Source: Agapetus fuscipes
Taxonomy: Eukaryota > Arthropoda > Insecta > Trichoptera > Glossosomatidae
DNA length: 64,000 nucleotides
Assembly (NCBI GenBank): GCA_951799405.1
Contig: OX637337.1
Location: forward strand, 2,170,001 to 2,234,000
Direction of reading: 5' to 3'
Below are positions 8,764 through 18,235 of this stretch, piece by piece; the first letter of the stretch is position 1, and every line of letters starts with the position of its first letter. The notes beneath the pieces are model-generated. The model saw nothing but the letters and a program-made list of their open reading frames with translations. It was not told the origin of the DNA and ran no database searches. The translations under genes were made by a program, and so were the position numbers.

Positions 8764-10827
8764 AATGCGGATGCATTATCCAGACGACCATGCGCCAGTG
8801 ACTGCAAACATTGCAGCAAGATGGAGGACAAGGTAGCAATTGTCCAAAGGACGACCACCGAAGATGAGGACTGGCAAGATGAAAAATTGGCGCAAGACCA
8901 ACTGAATGATCCGGACTTGAAGTATGTGATGGAATGGGCGCGAGAAGGAGAAAGGCCAACCTGGGAAAAACTCGCCCCCTTATCACCAACTGTCAAGGCT
9001 TATTGGGCTCAATGGGGATCCATAGTGATAGAAGGAGGGTTTCTGAAACGAAAGATCGAGAAGGAAGACGGCACACTTAGAAGAAAGCAAACCCTCGTTC
9101 CGAGGAGCCGAGTACCGGAAATCCTTGGACTGCTGCATGGAGGAACTTCTGGAGGACATCTAGGCGTTAAGAAGACGCTGGAGAAAGTGAAAGAGCGATT
9201 TTACTGGATCAACTGCAGCGAAGACGTCAAAGATTGGTGTCGAAAATGTGTAACCTGTGCAACGGCCAATGGACCGCAAAGGAAAAGGCGAGCACCAATG
9301 CGTCAGTACAATGTTGGCAGCCCCTTTGAAAGAATTGCCATCGACATAGCTGGCCCATTTCCTACAACTGAGAAGGGTAACAAGTACATCATGGTGGTGA
9401 TGGATTACTTCAGCAAGTGGGTGGAAGCTTACTCAATCCCTAACCAAGAGGCCGTAACCGTGACTGAAGTTCTATTTACCGAATTTATCAGCAGGTTTGG
9501 CGTACCCCTGGAATTACATTCTGATCAGGGAAGGAACTTTGAAGCTGCTATCTTCCAGCAAATGTGTGAGCGGCTAGGGATCTACAAGACCAGGACCACT
9601 GCGCTACATCCACAGTCTGATGGAATGGTGGAAAGGATGAACCGTACCGTGGGGAGGTACTTAGCCAAAGTAGTGTCCAGCCGTCAGCGGGACTGGGACC
9701 GACATCTGCCTTTGTTCTTATTGGCTTACCGGTCGGCTGTTCAGGAAACGACGAAGAAGACTCCCAGCAGCATACTGTTTGGGCGAGAAATGCGACTTCC
9801 TTGTGATCTTAAATTTGGCTGCAAACCAGGTGAAGACCTAGCCGGAGAAGACTATGTGACAGACCTTCGCAGGAGGCTGGATGACATCCATGATCAGGTC
9901 CGCATGAACATCGGGGAAGCCAGCGATCAAATGAAGGAGCGCTATGACACCAGAGCTGACAGCATGGGGTACAAAGCTGGTGACTGGGTGTGGCTTTTTG
10001 ACCCCAAGAGGCGCCAAGGATACTGTCCGAAACTTCAGCGTTCCTGGGACGGGCCGTACGAGATCTTGGAGCGCATCAACGATGTGGTCTACCGCATAAA
10101 AAAGAGACCAAACGGAAAACCAAGGGTCGTGCACTACAATCGCCTCTCACCATACCTAGGCGATAATGATGACCAACCAGCCCAAAAAGTACGACAGTGC
10201 GTCGCATCCGAAAGATCACCAGCCTTTGAGACGTTTTGGGAGAACGCGAAGGCAGGGCAGAAGTTTCGCCATGGAGTGACCACAGAAGTCCACAAGGACT
10301 TATTTGAGGTCACTAGGGACCACACACTGGCATGCAGTGTACCGGAAGATCTAGATATGTCTAGAGGAATTGCACGGGTCTTCCGATACAAATTCGGAGA
10401 ACCGCAACCCTCGAGCAGCCCGCAAGGAAGAGCTCTGAGACTACCGAAGGGGCGTCAACAAGCATACTGCCTGGTTGTCCCGGATTCCAGCAACCTGGAA
10501 GAGGACTACAAGGCATTGTGGGACGGCCTTGTTGAGCTGCGTGACTACATGTTGGAGGATCAGCAGGCGCGTCTGGCAATACCGAAGATGGGTGGCGGCC
10601 GCGCTAATCGAGACTGGCGGATAATCCGGAGTATGATTGAAGCAGTGTTCTCGGGAGTCGGCATCAGCGTCATGGTGTGCTGCGAGCAAGCGCAGCCGAG
10701 AGCCAGTGGGGAGAAATCCGTGGACTGCCACTTCTTCCTGACCACAGGGTGTCGACGTGGATCAGCATGCCCCTACCTACACAGAGTCAAGACTGTTCCG
10801 GGACGAAACAGTCTAGGTGGGGGGTAG
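8764..10827 (+). CDS. pol: Pol part 3: integrase, macro domain and CCCH finger
   Basis: Same frame as part 2 after the nonsense codon; the first ATG is at 8821 (668 codons from there). The integrase has a zinc-binding H106-x6-H113-x26-C140-x2-C143 and a DD35E core at D175 (RIAIDIAGPF), D235 (HSDQGRNF) and E271 (GMVERMNR), then a GPYEIL/VHYNRLSPY C-terminal module ending near residue 450. Where gypsy Pol usually ends, this one continues about 200 residues. It has a macro domain (about 489-620) that resembles TARG1/OARD1 and a CCCH zinc finger (636-654). No chromodomain is visible. The macro domain is intact in frame, so it was maintained until recently. Confidence 0.92.
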   Translation, partial: NADALSRRPCASDCKHCSKMEDKVAIVQRTTTEDEDWQDEKLAQDQLNDPDLKYVMEWAREGERPTWEKLAPLSPTVKAYWAQWGSIVIEGGFLKRKIEKEDGTLRRKQTLVPRSRVPEILGLLHGGTSGGHLGVKKTLEKVKERFYWINCSEDVKDWCRKCVTCATANGPQRKRRAPMRQYNVGSPFERIAIDIAGPFPTTEKGNKYIMVVMDYFSKWVEAYSIPNQEAVTVTEVLFTEFISRFGVPLELHSDQGRNFEAAIFQQMCERLGIYKTRTTALHPQSDGMVERMNRTVGRYLAKVVSSRQRDWDRHLPLFLLAYRSAVQETTKKTPSSILFGREMRLPCDLKFGCKPGEDLAGEDYVTDLRRRLDDIHDQVRMNIGEASDQMKERYDTRADSMGYKAGDWVWLFDPKRRQGYCPKLQRSWDGPYEILERINDVVYRIKKRPNGKPRVVHYNRLSPYLGDNDDQPAQKVRQCVASERSPAFETFWENAKAGQKFRHGVTTEVHKDLFEVTRDHTLACSVPEDLDMSRGIARVFRYKFGEPQPSSSPQGRALRLPKGRQQAYCLVVPDSSNLEEDYKALWDGLVELRDYMLEDQQARLAIPKMGGGRANRDWRIIRSMIEAVFSGVGISVMVCCEQAQPRASGEKSVDCHFFLTTGCRRGSACPYLHRVKTVPGRNSLGGG
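10285..10683 (+). other. Macro (ADP-ribose-binding) domain within Pol
   Basis: Three blocks line up in order with TARG1/OARD1-type macro domains: VHKDLFEVTRDHTLACSVPE (family GDLF...SLAH), then LDMSRGIARVFRYKFG (family RMGAGIA..F..KFG), then RLAIPKMGGGRANRDWRII (family PRIGCGLD..W), ending MIEAVFSGVGISVMVC (family MIEEVF...I.ITV). At the two residues used for catalysis in human TARG1 (Lys84 and Asp125, from memory of that family) I align Pro and Ala. The domain may therefore bind ADP-ribose without TARG1-type hydrolysis. That is inference; the homology itself is strong by pattern. Confidence 0.85.
10726..10782 (+). other. CCCH zinc finger at Pol C-terminus
   Basis: CHFFLTTGCRRGSACPYLH has the spacing C-x7-C-x5-C-x3-H, the usual form of CCCH fingers that bind RNA. 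It sits 24 codons from the start of the terminal stop region and just upstream of the polypurine tract. Its role in the element is unknown; RNA or capsid binding is a guess from the family. Confidence 0.8.
10814..10827 (+). other. Polypurine tract
   Basis: AGGTGGGGGGTAG directly abuts the 3' LTR, the normal place for the plus-strand primer. It also encodes the last Gly residues and the stop codon of pol. Confidence 0.75.
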
Positions 10828-11300
10828 TGTTATGTAAATATAAATATTGAAATAAGTATGGGTAGTTATAGTTATAAGAGTCCTCATAGGTATAGGTAGG
10901 TAGGATCGATAATTGTGTATAGGTGTAGAATTCTCTAGGCTAAGTAGGTACTTGTTATAATTATAGGAATTCTGTATTACATTTGTAGGTAGGATTTTGG
11001 TTGTATCTCTAGGTAGTACGTGAAGCGTCGAGAAGTAATAATTACTCTGGAACCGTCTGGCGACTTTAGTTCTGGATCATACGGCTCTGAAGAGTATAAA
11101 GGTGCGAATGGCCTGCAGAGCGGGCCAGTATCATAGCGACTAACAAACACATCGAAGCCATCTGATCAGTGAACCGAAACCAATGGAATAATCGAGAAAG
11201 TAGTGTGAAAATAAATTTTGTAACTGTGTAAAATAAATAACTATTGAAGAAGACCTGTGTATTTTTAATTTGAAGACAATTGAACCCTAATTTCGTAACA
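10828..11300 (+). repeat. 3' LTR of the gypsy element
   Basis: 473 bp, same length as the 5' LTR, with one difference found by reading (G at about 11083). It is followed by ATATATAATA, which repeats the ATAT left flank. Confidence 0.95.
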
Positions 11301-12315
11301 ATATATAATAACTGTTCATCGAACATTCGAATAAGCCTAATTAATTTTAATATTTAAGCTTGTCAAACAACCTTTGTTTTGAATTTGCACTCAATCATTT
11401 CAAAACAAAATTCCAGCTACGTTTTTAATTCCACAATGGGGCACTTAAAATTTCAGCACTTGTTTTTGAGATCGTGCATATTAAAATTTCACCAATTCAC
11501 TCTTCATTTTGTTTCCCGCACTTTCTGTTTCTCTAAAACGAAAAACTCACACCGCCTGGTAGAGATGACCGACCGAGAAAAGTTACCGAGTAACTCAAAA
11601 CCGCGCAATACCTTCTCATTTTAATAAAATATGAAATTATGTGTTTCCCCTGGTTCCAGAACTGACAGGTCTATGACTCGAGTATAGTATCTCACGTATA
11701 AAACCAACCGCAGAACCAAAAAAATGTATTCAAACTAAGACAGCGCTTACTGTGAACGTTTTAGTTTCTGTATATTTATGGTAAAACATTATGGTTGAAT
11801 CTACCGTAAGATACATTATTCTGAGTATAAAACATTGCGTATACTCGCTTCGATTGAGTAAATCGAAAAATTGTGTGAAAACCACGTCACTCGGTAGAGC
11901 TTCCATCGTATATTCCATACATTTTTCATTTACGAAATCGTTGGAAAAATCTACGTAAGTTTTTTGTACTATGGGTTCTGTTATTTTCGTTTTGCAAAAA
12001 TCATCCCCTCTTTCTTTTACGGGGAGTACTCCAAAAAGTTCCATTTTGCATAATATGGTAATGACACGGCGTTAAATACTTAAATTGTGGAGAAAATATG
12101 AGTCAGACTCGGCAGTAACTGCGAGTAAATAATCGTAGAGAGCTTATTATAAAACGTGGTAGAAGGGAAAGACAATATTCTACAGTGTACTAGTGCTTGT
12201 TTATCGTATCTCCAACAGAGGTTATGTCACATGAGCAATGTTTGCATGTGTACTGGACAAATGTGCTTATGAAAACTGGAAATTGATTATAAAAAAATTA
12301 TGTTAAAATTTTCTC
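11301..12315. other. No recognised feature
   Basis: AT-rich sequence. A minus-strand frame at 11730-12044 (104 codons) matches no family I know and has no splice or composition support. The phrase around 11845 (CGATTGAGTAAATCG) recurs loosely near 33240 and 50850, so part of this may be old repeat. Confidence 0.5.
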
Positions 12316-12490
12316 TTAGCTGGGTTGAAAAATTAATAAACCTTTACAAAAGACCGGTCATCAAAACGTTCATCAAGCCTTACAGCAACTGGGTCTTGCT
12401 TGAGAAATTGACGCTTTTTACAGCGACGACCAAGCTCGCAGGTGTGATACATACTAAAACAGCGCTCACCAAATAAATCAGCCTAATTTT
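12316..12490 (+). repeat. SINE-B copy, 5' truncated, L2-type tail
   Basis: Matches the SINE-B body from TTAGCTGGGTTGAAAAATT through AAGACCGGTCATC, GGTCTTGCTTGAG, GACCAAGCTCGCAG, then GTGTGATACATACT...AACAGCGCTCACCAAATAAATC. The tRNA-like head is missing. Confidence 0.8.
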
Positions 12491-12496
12491 ATTTTT

Positions 12497-13027
12497 TTAA
12501 GAATTACCGTGGTGATGAGACATCCAGCCCTGCTGTTCTGTTTTGTATCCTGCCGCCGTTCCACTAGGGGTGGCCGGTACCTCCGCAGATGCGCCTCCAC
12601 TTTTTCTGTCCTGACAAACCACTTTCATTTCCTTAATATTCATCACCTTTTTCATACATACTCTTCTCTTATTCTCACTCTGCAGATTCCAGTCTTTCGC
12701 AATCTCACCTATTAGGTCTAACCATTCTTTCCTCGGCCTTCCCCTTCCGCGCTTTCCTCTGACATTTCCTTTGTACATTTTCATCGTTAGTCGTGCATCA
12801 TCCATTCTTTCGAGATGTCCGAACCATCTCATCGTACTTTTTTGTACTTTCATTCTCATATTCTCTTTTATACCACACTCGTTCATCACCCAATCATTAC
12901 GTACTCTATCATTCAGTGTCTTTCCAGCCATTGCTCTCAGGTAAGCCATTTCAACCGTACACACTTTACTCAGCTCACATTCATTAACTGTCCACGCCTC
13001 ACTTCCATACATCAATTTCGGAACCAA
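12497..13027 (-). pseudogene. LINE-A reverse-transcriptase C-terminal fragment
   Basis: The 176-codon frame reads KLMYGSEAWTVNECELSKV, an LRAMAGKTLNDRVRN block, MRWFGHLERMDD and RGKRGRGRPRKEWLDLI. These blocks are typical of the C-terminal tail of ORF2 in non-LTR retrotransposons widespread in insects. The catalytic reverse-transcriptase core is absent, so it is a 5'-truncated copy. It abuts SINE-B at 12490. It is the longest and best-kept copy of this tail in the window. Confidence 0.85.
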
Positions 13028-13462
13028 TATGCCATTGTGGACCGCCCTGCAAACCGTACATTAACATTTGCTTCGGATTGCGAGTGAATTTCAGCAACAT
13101 TTGAGGTGCACTGTATTCCGGATTTCAGGGTTTCAGGATCTTGACTCCACTCCCATCGACAAACAGCAGAACCTTCCTGGAAAGTAGCACAATTATTAAG
13201 TCTGCTTTATCCTTATCTGCTATCATCCTTTGTTCTCCCGCTCAGATTGCCGGCGCTCTCACCTTCTAAAATATACACACATTATTACAAGGCAGGCGTG
13301 CCAAACCCAGATGATATTGCGGGTCAAATGATCCACTTTGTATTAAGTTGACAGGGTGGTTGCAGTGGTAGGGAAAACGGTTGAAAATAATATGGTTCTG
13401 TAGAGTACATTTCAAGGATCACAACCATATATTTTTTGTGTAGTAAAAATAAAAATATCATT

Positions 13463-14180
13463 GATCTATAATCTATAATCTATAATCTAAGTTGCAAGGA
13501 TATATTCATTTAAAGCTCTCAGATGTATGCCCACAAACAAACACGTGTAGTTCGCGCTTACAAATGCTGATTGTGTACTTACAAATAAAATCCATACTCA
13601 AATGAACATAAGCCCTGCAACTCCTGCCGACATTCCCTGAAACAGGGGTGACATTGGCAAAGTGAACCATTTTTTACATTATGGGTGGTCAGCCTCATAC
13701 CAACCTATAAGTCAAGGAATATGAATAATAAATTACATTTAAATATAAAAAAGAACAAAACCTTACAAAGAAGTCTATACAAAAAAAGTCAAAAATTTCC
13801 TATGCAAAAAATGTAGCAAATGAATACACCAACATTAGAAATCAACATTGCAGATTAGCCGCCACTTCTTCCTGTCCTTGCAAACTTCTTTCATTTCATC
13901 CAGAGTCATAACCTTTTTCATACAAGTCCTCCTTTTATTATGACTCTGGATATCCCATTCATTCGCTATTTCAGAGATTTGATCCTTCCATACTTTTCTC
14001 GGCCTTCCTCTACCACGACATCCGTCTATTCTAGCAACATATACTTTCTTCGTCAATCTTTCATCACTCATTCTCTCCAAATGCCCGAACCATCTTAACA
14101 TACTTCTTTTAATCTTCACTTTCACACTTTCCCTTACACCACATTCTTCTCTTACAAAATCATTCCTCACCCGGTCACTT
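13463..14180 (-). pseudogene. LINE-A copy: RT C-terminus, 3' UTR and tail
   Basis: On the minus strand the order is a frame (14170-13835) with MLRWFGHLERMSDERLTKKV and GCRGRGRPRKVWKDQI, then about 120 bases of AT-rich UTR. The common repeat follows (from TTCCTTGACTTATAGGTTGG to the GCTTGCAACTTAGATTATAG tail), ending in TAGATTA repeats near 13463. This copy shows that the short repeats scattered over the window are the 3' end of this LINE. Confidence 0.85.
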
Positions 14181-14266
14181 CGTTTTTATGTTGTTAATTT
14201 TTATTGATAATTTTCAAAAATATAATGCGGAGAATTTGAGTCACGCCAAAACGCAGCGCGTTCGAC

Positions 14267-14565
14267 TTGGCGAACCTTGACGTCAAAATGACGTCAAGGT
14301 TCGCCACTGGGCCCGTCGATACCTACACTCAGAAGCTGCATCGACGTCATATTTGCCTAAATAAACAAAATGACCTTTTTCCGGAAATCGAGAATACGCT
14401 AATTTTAAAGAGCTTTAGTTTAAAAACTAAGCAAGATATTTTTTTTTTGTAAAAACGCAGATGTATTTTTAAAAATGTATTCTACCATTTTATACAATGA
14501 AAAAAATATGCGATATTACCCTTGAAGGTTCAAGATCCAAATAATATAATCGATAGAAACGCCAT
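14267..14565. other. No gene; short palindrome at left edge
   Basis: CTTGGCGAACCTTGACGTCA and its reverse complement (TGACGTCAAGGTTCGCCA) form a near-perfect palindrome of about 40 bp around 14266-14305. Nothing else recognised. Confidence 0.45.
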
Positions 14566-14790
14566 CTAATCTAATCTAAGTTGTAAAAATATGTAACATC
14601 GAGGAGTCACATTACCTGCATTCTCACAAGCTGACACGTACAAGTTTGCGCTTACGCATGCCGCATGTGAAACTACAACATAAAAACCAAATCTCAATGG
14701 GCATACACCCATCAACTCCTGCCGACCTTCCCTGAAACAGGGGTGACATTGATTGGCAAAGTGAACCATTTTCAACAGCATGGGTGGTCA
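14566..14790 (-). repeat. LINE-A 3' end
   Basis: Full-length form of the short repeat: (TAATC) tail start, CTAAGTTGTAAAAATATG, the ACGCATGCCGCATGTG palindromic core, CCTTCCCTGAAACAGGGGTG and AAAGTGAACCATT. Confidence 0.85.
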
Positions 14791-14894
14791 GCCGCATCAG
14801 TTAAAAAAAATTACAAGTAAGAAATAGGAAGTAAAACCGCACTGTTAATCTTCAAAATGACTAACGGAGTTAACACTTTTTCATCAGTGGAGGA

Positions 14895-15056
14895 AGTCTC
14901 GACAAGTTTGCGCTTACAAATGCTGCATATGTACTTACAAATTAAAATCCAAACCTCAAATGAACGTAAGCCCTGCAACTTTTACCGTCCTTCCCTGAAA
15001 CAGGAGTGACATTGGCAAAGTGAACTATTTTTTACAGGATGGTCAGCCTTATAACA
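14895..15056 (-). repeat. LINE-A 3' end, partial
   Basis: Starts at ACAAGTTTGCGCTTACAAATG and ends with TGAACTATTTTTTACAGGATGG; the tail portion is missing. Confidence 0.75.
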
Positions 15057-15548
15057 AGTATAATAAAAAGCCGTTAGCTGTCGTAGGTCGGATGAATATT
15101 ATAATTTATCAATGTGAGTAAATAAATTTTATTTTTAAGTTTCCTACTTTATTTTGGCGGGCCGCGTGTTTGGCATGCCTGCGTCGGCGCATTATCGTTT
15201 TATTGTGCTCATTGAAATAATGTAGTCGCTGCTAAGCAAATTTACGTTGCAATTATCGCCGTATACATTTACTTTAAGTACGAAGCACTCCAAGCAGAAC
15301 AAAACATGATAAGTGCCAGCCAGACGGGGGAGACTGAATTACATGAGATATGCTTTCTGTCGAAAAAAATAGGCCAAGAATAAAGTACACCATTTTTACT
15401 GTATCGCCACCTTAAAGGTAAAACTAAATCATTGATACAATATGAAGTAAACATGGGTTTTTCAGATAATTGCGTCTTTTTCTCTATTTTCTACCAGCTA
15501 AAAGACAATTAAAGTAACAAATAACACTAAAAAACGTGTGAATACCTT
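15057..15548. other. No recognised feature
   Basis: AT-rich sequence. The frame at 15269-15454 (minus) shows no recognisable domain. Confidence 0.5.
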
Positions 15549-15841
15549 GGGGCCGTCCATAAATTACGTCATTGATTTTGGCTGATTTTCGACCCCCCCC
15601 CCCTTAAAATCATCATATAGTCATTATCTAATGACCACCCCCCCCCCTTCTTGCTGTAATAATGAATGAGCTTAATAATTAATAATGTTGTATTACTTAG
15701 ATACATAATATTTTGTATATTTTGTAGAAATTGGTATTTACAAGAACGACGTCACTTTTGGTACTCGTGCATCATTTGCCATCATCCACAGACCAGACTC
15801 CCCTCCCCTTAATGCGAATGACGTAATATATGGGCCGCCCC
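15549..15841. mobile_element. MITE-1 copy (GGGGCCGTCCAT ends)
   Basis: Inverted ends GGGGCCGTCCATAAATTACG and, on the right, GACGTAATATATGGGCCG. It contains a C-run and a mirror-like GGT/ACC interior. CTT on each side is a possible 3-bp target duplication. A shorter copy is at 58182-58418. Confidence 0.75.
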
Positions 15842-15874
15842 CTTGTAGTTAGTAAATTTTTTTTTTCATGAGCA

Positions 15875-15990
15875 TTGCCGCCGTGAGCTCGGGGTTGAAT
15901 CCCACCGAGGGTGTCAGAAATGATTTCCCGTTTCGGTGTTGATTTCAAAACCCAAAATAAAATAGCGGCAAGGTGCACTAAGCCTATGAG
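15875..15990 (+). repeat. SINE-C fragment
   Basis: Starts in the B box (GGGGTTGAATCCCACCGAG) and continues into GTGTCAGAAATGATTTCC and GCGGCAAGGTGCACTAAGCC. Confidence 0.75.
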
Positions 15991-16084
15991 CCTACTGAAT
16001 ACAATTGGATAAATAATATGCTAATTTATAATATGGCTTGGTTAATACTTGGATAATGGCAACTGGCAAGGTATACTTAACTGA

Positions 16085-16330
16085 AACCAAATCTAAATCT
16101 AAACTGCAAAGACATATATCATTTAAGATTCATATGAAACGCATTCCCACAAGCAGACATGTATAATTTCGCACTAACACATGCCGCATGTGGATCTACA
16201 ATATAAAAACTCTATCTCAAATGAACATAAGCCCTGAAACTCCCTGACACAGGGTTGACATTGGCAAAGTGAACCATTTTTTACAGTATGAGTGGTCAGC
16301 CTCATACCAACCTATAAGTCAAGGAACCTT
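16085..16330 (-). repeat. LINE-A 3' end
   Basis: AAATCTAAATCTAAACTGCA tail start, ACACATGCCGCATGTGG core, truncated CTGACACAGGGTTGACATTGG block and TATAAGTCAAGGAA end. Confidence 0.85.
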
Positions 16331-17207
16331 TACAACCTTTACAAGAAATGAGTTCTAGCCTTCTCGGGAGCTGTGCTGTGGCGGTTGATGTCCTTATCCT
16401 TCGTGGCAGGGGTGTTAGCTGCGTAGTGCTGTTTTGCTTTGTATTGAGACACTGAAAAAAAAGTGGTAATTGATGTTGGTTTTGAACAGAACAGGATTTA
16501 ATTGGACTGGAAACACAGCTATCGGTAACTCTTTCCATAAACGGACGATTTAACAAAATAATGAGTCATGAAAACACCAAGTTCTCATAGTTTTTATGTC
16601 AACTAACAAGGGATGAATTCGAGTCGTTCTATGAATGTGACTTCTAGCTTGGTTTTAAGCTCAACAGGCGTACTCTATGTCATTCTGTTATTATCGAGTG
16701 TGTACTTACTTGAGCTTTGATTTTCCTTCCTTTGATTTTAGTAAGGACCCATTCCCTGCTGGGAGAAATTTGGAAAATCCATGAATTAAACATATTCAAG
16801 GTCTCAAAAAATACGAAAGTCTTATTAAAAAATCGATACAATTTAAATTTTCTTACAGTACCTAATACTCATTCCCATTACCAAATCAAATGACTTCTTA
16901 AATATAGGGATTAGCCAAATTACATTTCTATAAAAAAATATTTTCTCTACCGCAGTACTTAAATCCAATTAATTACAAATAATATACGAACAGAATTATC
17001 ACGAAAGTACGCAAGTTATGAAAAAAAATTAAAGAAAAAAATTATATAGGAAATGAGAACACCGAGTAATTATATTTATTTTCAAATACATCCAAGAAAT
17101 TTATTTATATATATTTGTTTATTTATTAATATAGTACACTTTTTAACTTATTTCTATTACGTAACAAATTAATAGTTTAATAATAATAATATAATAATAA
17201 TAATATT
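16331..17207. other. No recognised feature
   Basis: AT-rich, ending in TAA/TAT-rich simple sequence near 17170-17207. The short minus frame 16302-16556 matches nothing I know. Confidence 0.5.
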
Positions 17208-17495
17208 AGGATGATTTATTTGGTGAGCGCTGTTTTTGTGTGTATCACACCTCAAGAGCCCTCTGCGAGCTTGGTCGTCGCTGTAGAAAGCGCCAATTCT
17301 CAAGCAAGACCCAGTTGTTGTAAGGTTGGATGGACCTTTCAGTGATCGGTCTTTGGTAAAGGTTTATGAATTTTTCAACTCAGCGAAGAGCACATTCGAA
17401 ATATTAATGGTATATTTTTGTGCTCCGCCGGGATCCGAATCCACAACCTTCCATTTACGAGTCCGAAGTGTTGCCACTACGGACTACGGACCGTT
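17208..17495 (-). repeat. SINE-B, complete, L2-type tail
   Basis: On the minus strand: tRNA-like head with GTCCGTAGTCC.TAGTGGC and B box GGATTCGGATCCCGG, body, then GAGGGCTCTTGAGGTGTGAT and AAACAGCGCTCACCAAATAA tail running into a (TAATAAT) end. It forms an inverted pair with the copy at 17645. Confidence 0.88.
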
Positions 17496-17644
17496 CAAGT
17501 ATAAGCCAATATATTAATAAGCTGTACCTCAAATTCATGCTTGTTTCTTTTACTTTCTGCGGCTCACAAGCCTTGAAGACTCAGGGCCTCCCAAACCACA
17601 ATCCTCGAGGACTCTCTGTTTTTATTTATTTAGTTATTTATTAT

Positions 17645-17960
17645 TACCGGTAGTAGTCCAGTGGCAACACTTCGGACTTAAAAATGGAAGGTTGTGGATT
17701 CGGATCCCGGCGGAGCACAAAAAATATACCATTCATATTTCCAAATATGCTCTTCGCTGGGTTGAAAAAAATCATAAAAACCTTTACCAAAGACCGGTCA
17801 CTAAAAGGTCCATCCAGCCTTACAGCAACTGGGTCTTGCTTGAGTATTGGCGCTTTGTAGCAACGACCAAGCTCGTACACCTCTGCGGCACTACAACAAG
17901 TGGCATAGACCCCTAGAGTCTTTAGAACCAAGGGAGTCTTCCGCACAGGATTTCTTAAAA
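17645..17960 (+). repeat. SINE-B with third tail module
   Basis: Same tRNA-like head and body up to GACCAAGCTCG. It then switches to TACACCTCTGCGGCACTACA, CCCCTAGAGTCTTTAGAACC and a CGCACAGGATTTCTT end. The same tail is found at 50155-50255. Confidence 0.85.
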
Positions 17961-18235
17961 AAAATACAAAAAGTGAAACATTTTTTAAACTATGGGTGAT
18001 CCGCCCCACACAAACCTATAAGTCAAAAAAGCACAAGTGATATAAAAACCCTTATGAATATGAATTGATACTTCATTCTTTCTCACCTCTGTTTCACTAT
18101 TCTTTTTCACCTCTCTCTCCATTGTTCTGACACCCAGTTCCAGCACAAATGGATATCATTCCAATACCCAGTTCATGAGAAGTGGCTTCGAAGTTAAGAC
18201 CTGAAGCTGGGAGCTGTGTAAAAAAGTGACGTCAC

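Larger units (their letters stand above)
3462..11300 (+). mobile_element. Ty3/gypsy LTR retrotransposon with macro-domain Pol
   Basis: Complete two-LTR element of 7839 bp, including a 634-bp nested insertion with its duplication. The order is LTR, primer-binding site, gag, pol (protease, reverse transcriptase, RNase H, integrase, macro domain, CCCH finger), polypurine tract, LTR. Flanks read ...ATATAT on the left and ATATAT... on the right, a 4-6-bp target duplication in AT-rich DNA. There is no env-like frame. By eye the LTRs differ once (T at about 3717, G at about 11083), so insertion was recent, yet pol is already broken twice. An integrase without a chromodomain, a GPY/F-like tail and DD35E spacing fit the metazoan Ty3/gypsy group. 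Confidence 0.95.

Noticed and set aside
3462..11300. Reading the gypsy element as an endogenous virus with env
   Set aside because: After the CCCH finger the frame ends at the polypurine tract and 3' LTR; no room or frame for an envelope gene.
11730..12044. Minus-strand 104-codon frame as a possible gene
   Set aside because: No recognisable domain, no splice sites or repeats to support it, AT-rich composition like the surroundings.
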